DNA from: Thermodesulfobium acidiphilum
Lineage (GTDB): Bacteria > Thermodesulfobiota > Thermodesulfobiia > Thermodesulfobiales > Thermodesulfobiaceae
Reading direction: 5' to 3'
Assembly (NCBI RefSeq): GCF_003057965.1
Contig: NZ_CP020921.1
Coordinates: forward strand, 546,916-610,915
DNA: 64,000 nt
The notes beneath the pieces are model-generated. The model ran no database searches and was not told the origin of the DNA. It was given only the letters and a program-made list of their open reading frames with translations. Shown one piece after another: positions 61,127 to 64,000 of the stretch. A program made the translations under genes and the position numbers. Position 1 is the stretch's first letter. Every line of letters starts with the position of its first letter.

Positions 61127-62212
61127 TTATTGAACAGATAAAAGTTCTAATTTTCTCATATTTTCTGCAGCAATGAGAGCATCAATTATTTCGTCTAAAT
61201 CACCATCTAAAATTTCGTTTAATCTATATAAAGTAAGATTTATCCTGTGATCAGTTACTCTACCCTGAGGGAAATTATAAGTTCTAATTTTTTCGCTCCT
61301 ATCGCCTGATCCGACTTGTATTTTTCTAAATGTTGCTATTTCTTTTTCTGATGCAATTCTCTTTTCTTCAAGGATCTTTGCAGCCAGAATTCTCATAGCT
61401 TTTTCTTTATTCTGGAATTGAGAACGCTCGTCCTGACAGGCAACTACTATTCCTGTAGGCAAGTGCGTTATTCTTACTGCAGAATCAGTTTTGTTAACAT
61501 GTTGCCCACCCGCTCCTCCGGCGCGGAAGGTATCAATTTTTAAGTCCCTTTCATCAATTGTGACGTCAATTTCATCTGCTTCTGGTAACACTGCAACTGT
61601 TGCTGTAGAGGTATGTATTCTACCTCCAGATTCTGTTTCTGGCACCCTTTGGACCCTGTGAGTTCCACTTTCGAATTTTAATCTGCTGTATATCCTTTTT
61701 CCTTTTATTGAAATTATTGCTTCCTTTATACCACCAATTCCTGTTTCATTGATAGACAATATTTCTGTTTTTGCATTTTTTCTTTCAGCATATCTAAGAT
61801 ACATTCTTAAAAGTTCTGAAGCAAATAATGCTGCCTCTTCTCCACCTGCGCCAGCTCTGATTTCAAGAATTATGTTTTTTTCATCAAGTGGATCCTTGGG
61901 CAAGATAAAATTTAGCAACTTTGATTCTAAATTGTCAATATTTTTCTCTACAACTTGAAATTCTTCTTCTGCTAAAGTTTTTATCTCTTCGTCCTCACTA
62001 TTTTTTAGTTCTTTGAGATCAGATAAATAATTTCTCAGTTTATTTAGTTCTTTATAGTTATTTACAACCTCCTCTAACTCTGCTTTTTCTTGAGAAAGAG
62101 ATATAAGTTTAGAAGGATTGTTTATTATTTCTAAATTTGATAAAAGTTCATTTATTTCATTATAACGGTTAAGCAGCTTTAAAATATTGTCTTCAAAAAC
62201 TTTAAAATCCAA
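61127..62212 (-). CDS. prfA: Peptide chain release factor 1
   Basis: Terminates translation at UAA/UAG. The RF1 tripeptide position reads PET within [15 protein letters not shown] (P-x-T, not the SPF of RF2). The GGQ loop is [24 protein letters not shown]-terminal helical domain normal. TTG at 62212 (MDFKVFED) is preferred because GGAGG is eight bases upstream; the longer TTG frame at 62227 would include that site. Confidence 0.95.
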   Translation of the reverse strand: MDFKVFEDNILKLLNRYNEINELLSNLEIINNPSKLISLSQEKAELEEVVNNYKELNKLRNYLSDLKELKNSEDEEIKTLAEEEFQVVEKNIDNLESKLLNFILPKDPLDEKNIILEIRAGAGGEEAALFASELLRMYLRYAERKNAKTEILSINETGIGGIKEAIISIKGKRIYSRLKFESGTHRVQRVPETESGGRIHTSTATVAVLPEADEIDVTIDERDLKIDTFRAGGAGGQHVNKTDSAVRITHLPTGIVVACQDERSQFQNKEKAMRILAAKILEEKRIASEKEIATFRKIQVGSGDRSEKIRTYNFPQGRVTDHRINLTLYRLNEILDGDLDEIIDALIAAENMRKLELLSVQ

Positions 62213-62294
62213 ACCTATTACCTCCAATAGTAATTGATATATTTTAGTTAAAATGATAACATATTGTTTTGATATTATTGAAGTGAGGTGAATC

Positions 62295-62621
62295 GTGGAA
62301 GAAGATAGAGAGTTTGATGAATTGGAAATCTTTGAAATTGAAGAAGAAGAAGGAGTTAAAAAGCAATACGAACTATTAGATAAGTTTGAACTGGATGATA
62401 AATTGTATTTTGTCCTTACTCCTTACTTTGAAGAGGAAGTTGATAGTGAATATGTGCCAGAAATATCAATTTTCAGGCAGGAAAGTGACAATTTTTTAAC
62501 TCCAGTAGTAATATTTGGTTCTGAAGATACAAAAGTGGATGAGTCTTTAACAGACGAAGAGTTTGACAAAATATACCAATATCTAAAGGAAAGTTTTGAT
62601 TTCGAAGATATTTCAGAATAA
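62295..62621 (+). CDS. DUF1292 family protein
   Basis: 108 residues, very acidic N-terminus ([19 protein letters not shown]), then the DUF1292 core [24 protein letters not shown] and a C-terminal [12 protein letters not shown]. In Firmicutes DUF1292 (YrzB) genes are often near ruvX and mltG; mltG follows 18 bases later here. GTG start after GAGGTGA. Function unknown. Confidence 0.82.
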   Translation: MEEDREFDELEIFEIEEEEGVKKQYELLDKFELDDKLYFVLTPYFEEEVDSEYVPEISIFRQESDNFLTPVVIFGSEDTKVDESLTDEEFDKIYQYLKESFDFEDISE

Positions 62622-62639
62622 TTTAGTTTAATTTAAAGT

Positions 62640-63629
62640 ATGCAATTCAGAAAAACAATGTCTCGTTTGAAGAGATGGTGTATATGTTTTGTTGTTTTTA
62701 TGGCATTTTTAATTGTTATCAATTTTCCTTATGTATTATTCTATAGATTGCCCGACAAGGTAGATTTTCATGTTTACAAGGGTGAATCATCGAGCGATGT
62801 TCTACAGAAACTTTATAAAGTTTACGGTACTAGCCCATCGCTTTTTGCTGATTTATACTTTAGGCTAAAGAACTTTGATCCAAAACCTGGTAACTATAGC
62901 TTAGAAGGAAGCTTTTTAGATTCTGTATATGCTATACAAAAAGGTCCTGATGACTTTTTAAAGGTTACCTTTCCTGAGGGTTTGAGAATTAGGGATATGG
63001 TTTTAATTTTAAAGAAAGACGGATACAGCAAATATAAAGAGTATGAAAATATTGCCTATAATGATTTAAAATCCTTTTCGAAGAAGTTTTCCTTCTTGCA
63101 GGGAATTAATTCTAATTCTCTAGAAGGTTTTTTGTTTCCGGATACTTATTTTATTAGCAAAAATGAATCCCCTAAAGAAATTATTGATATGCAATTGAGT
63201 GATTTTGAGAAGAGGGTATGGCCGCTTATTAAAAATAGAAGAGATTATTATGATGTTTTGAAGCTAGCTTCTTTGGTTGAAGGCGAAGCAAAAGTTGATA
63301 AAGAACGACCTATAATTGCTTCGGTTTTTTTAAACAGATTAAAAATTAATATGCCTTTAGAATCCTGTGCAAGTGTGGAATATTTTCTTCCTGTTCATAA
63401 AGATGTATTATCTTATGCTGATACGAGAATTGAATCGCCTTATAATACTTATATACATTATGGTTTGCCACCAACACCTATTAATAGTCCTTCAATCAAG
63501 TCAATAGAAGCGGTTTTACACCCAGCTCATACTAAATATTTGTATTTTGTAGCAAAGGGAGACGGGACGCACTTTTTCTCCCAGACGTATGAAGAACAAC
63601 AAGCTTTTATAAAGAGCCTTGGAGGGTGA
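62640..63629 (+). CDS. mltG: Endolytic murein transglycosylase MltG
   Basis: Membrane-anchored enzyme that cleaves nascent glycan strands. One transmembrane helix (about 13-34), a LysM-like domain, then the YceG domain. The catalytic Glu is in KLASLVEGEAKVDKERP (about residue 214; the family usually has ASIVEKE). The C-terminal signatures are ESPYNTYIHYGLPPTPINSPS and LYFVAKGDGTHFFSQTYEEQQ. 329 residues. Confidence 0.93.
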   Translation: MQFRKTMSRLKRWCICFVVFMAFLIVINFPYVLFYRLPDKVDFHVYKGESSSDVLQKLYKVYGTSPSLFADLYFRLKNFDPKPGNYSLEGSFLDSVYAIQKGPDDFLKVTFPEGLRIRDMVLILKKDGYSKYKEYENIAYNDLKSFSKKFSFLQGINSNSLEGFLFPDTYFISKNESPKEIIDMQLSDFEKRVWPLIKNRRDYYDVLKLASLVEGEAKVDKERPIIASVFLNRLKINMPLESCASVEYFLPVHKDVLSYADTRIESPYNTYIHYGLPPTPINSPSIKSIEAVLHPAHTKYLYFVAKGDGTHFFSQTYEEQQAFIKSLGG

Positions 63630-63633
63630 TAAT

Positions 63634-64000
63634 GTGAAAAATAAATTTTTTTATACATTCATAATTACATTGGCTTGTTTGTTGTCGTTTTTTGGGTTTT
63701 ATCTTGTTGGAAAAGGTTTTAATCTTTTGTTTTTTAACAGACCACATACCCAAATTACTGCATCTAGCGAAAATAATAATGTTGAGATCCCGGCTTCTTC
63801 ACAAGATAAAAGTTCTGGCTCTAATATAAATTCACAGCAAAAAGGTTATAATAATGAAACTGTTACTGGTGGTAATTCTAAACCCATAATACAAGAGAAT
63901 AGTCAAGGAATTGCTAATGAATCTCAAAGTAACAATTTGAAAAGCACAACAAATTTGCTTTACAAGGTAAGAGTGGGTCCTTTTGATAACGAACAAGATA
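63634..64000 (+). CDS. SPOR-domain protein (partial, runs off the window)
   Basis: GTG at 63634, behind GGAGGGTGAT, opens a frame that stays open to the window end (122 codons). Short basic start, a transmembrane helix (about 6-37), a Ser/Asn/Gln-rich linker, and at the cut end LLYKVRVGPFDNEQD, the first strand of a SPOR domain (Y-x-V-x-x-G-x-F), which binds denuded septal glycan. Follows mltG by four bases. Confidence 0.75.
   Translation, partial: MKNKFFYTFIITLACLLSFFGFYLVGKGFNLLFFNRPHTQITASSENNNVEIPASSQDKSSGSNINSQQKGYNNETVTGGNSKPIIQENSQGIANESQSNNLKSTTNLLYKVRVGPFDNEQD

Overview
The window is a gene-dense, AT-rich bacterial chromosome segment. Most genes start behind strong AGGAGG-type ribosome binding sites, and many use TTG or GTG. 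The gene content is mixed. The division cluster looks Firmicutes-like (mraZ ... DUF881-sbp-ftsA-ftsZ, plus LytR-CpsA-Psr, DUF1292 and a CIRCE operator). An S-layer-homology porin and a second putative beta-barrel ending in Phe point to an outer membrane. Together with a group 4 [NiFe]-hydrogenase operon and a CbiA/DsrN-like amidase, this fits a deep-branching diderm anaerobe such as Thermodesulfobium. That assignment is inference; no rRNA is present to test it.

Layout. 1-2.8 kb: nrnA-truB-ribF. 2.8-8.1 kb: aroH (opposite strand), folD, then histidine genes hisC, a HAD phosphatase that may be the missing histidinol-phosphatase, hisB, hisH and hisA. 8.1-14.5 kb: purine genes purF-M-N-H-D-E. 14.5-21.6 kb: the Amj-type lipid II flippase, gatCAB, a TPR lipoprotein-like/secreted protein, ruvX, a ferredoxin, a CbiA/DsrN-like protein and a small membrane protein. 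21.6-28.7 kb, minus strand: an eight-gene membrane-bound hydrogenase operon. 29-31.7 kb: an MFS carboxylate-type carrier and a GT21-like glycosyltransferase. 31.7-36.9 kb: BASS-family transporter, asd, dapA, queH, DUF2905, queA. 36.9-38.2 kb: a decayed IS605 element, hsp20 under CIRCE control, and a CAU tRNA. 38.2-40.6 kb: SLH porin and lgt. 40.8-58.8 kb: the complete dcw cluster mraZ to ftsZ. 58.9-64 kb: an outer-membrane-like protein, an LCP ligase, prfA, DUF1292, mltG and the start of a SPOR-domain protein.

The most striking signal is in the hydrogenase large subunit. Its reading frame is interrupted by one in-frame TGA, exactly where the second cysteine of the N-terminal nickel motif (R-x-C-G-I-C) should be. 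Both sides remain in the same frame and are well conserved. A GC-rich hairpin with a GGUC loop follows, as in the E. coli fdhF SECIS. The simplest reading is a selenocysteine at a bridging Ni-Fe ligand, a position different from the C-terminal Sec of classical [NiFeSe] enzymes. Other points of interest are genes whose conserved N-termini extend upstream of any ATG/GTG/TTG (nrnA, ftsQ, ftsI), tandem MraZ boxes, and the HAD gene in the histidine operon.
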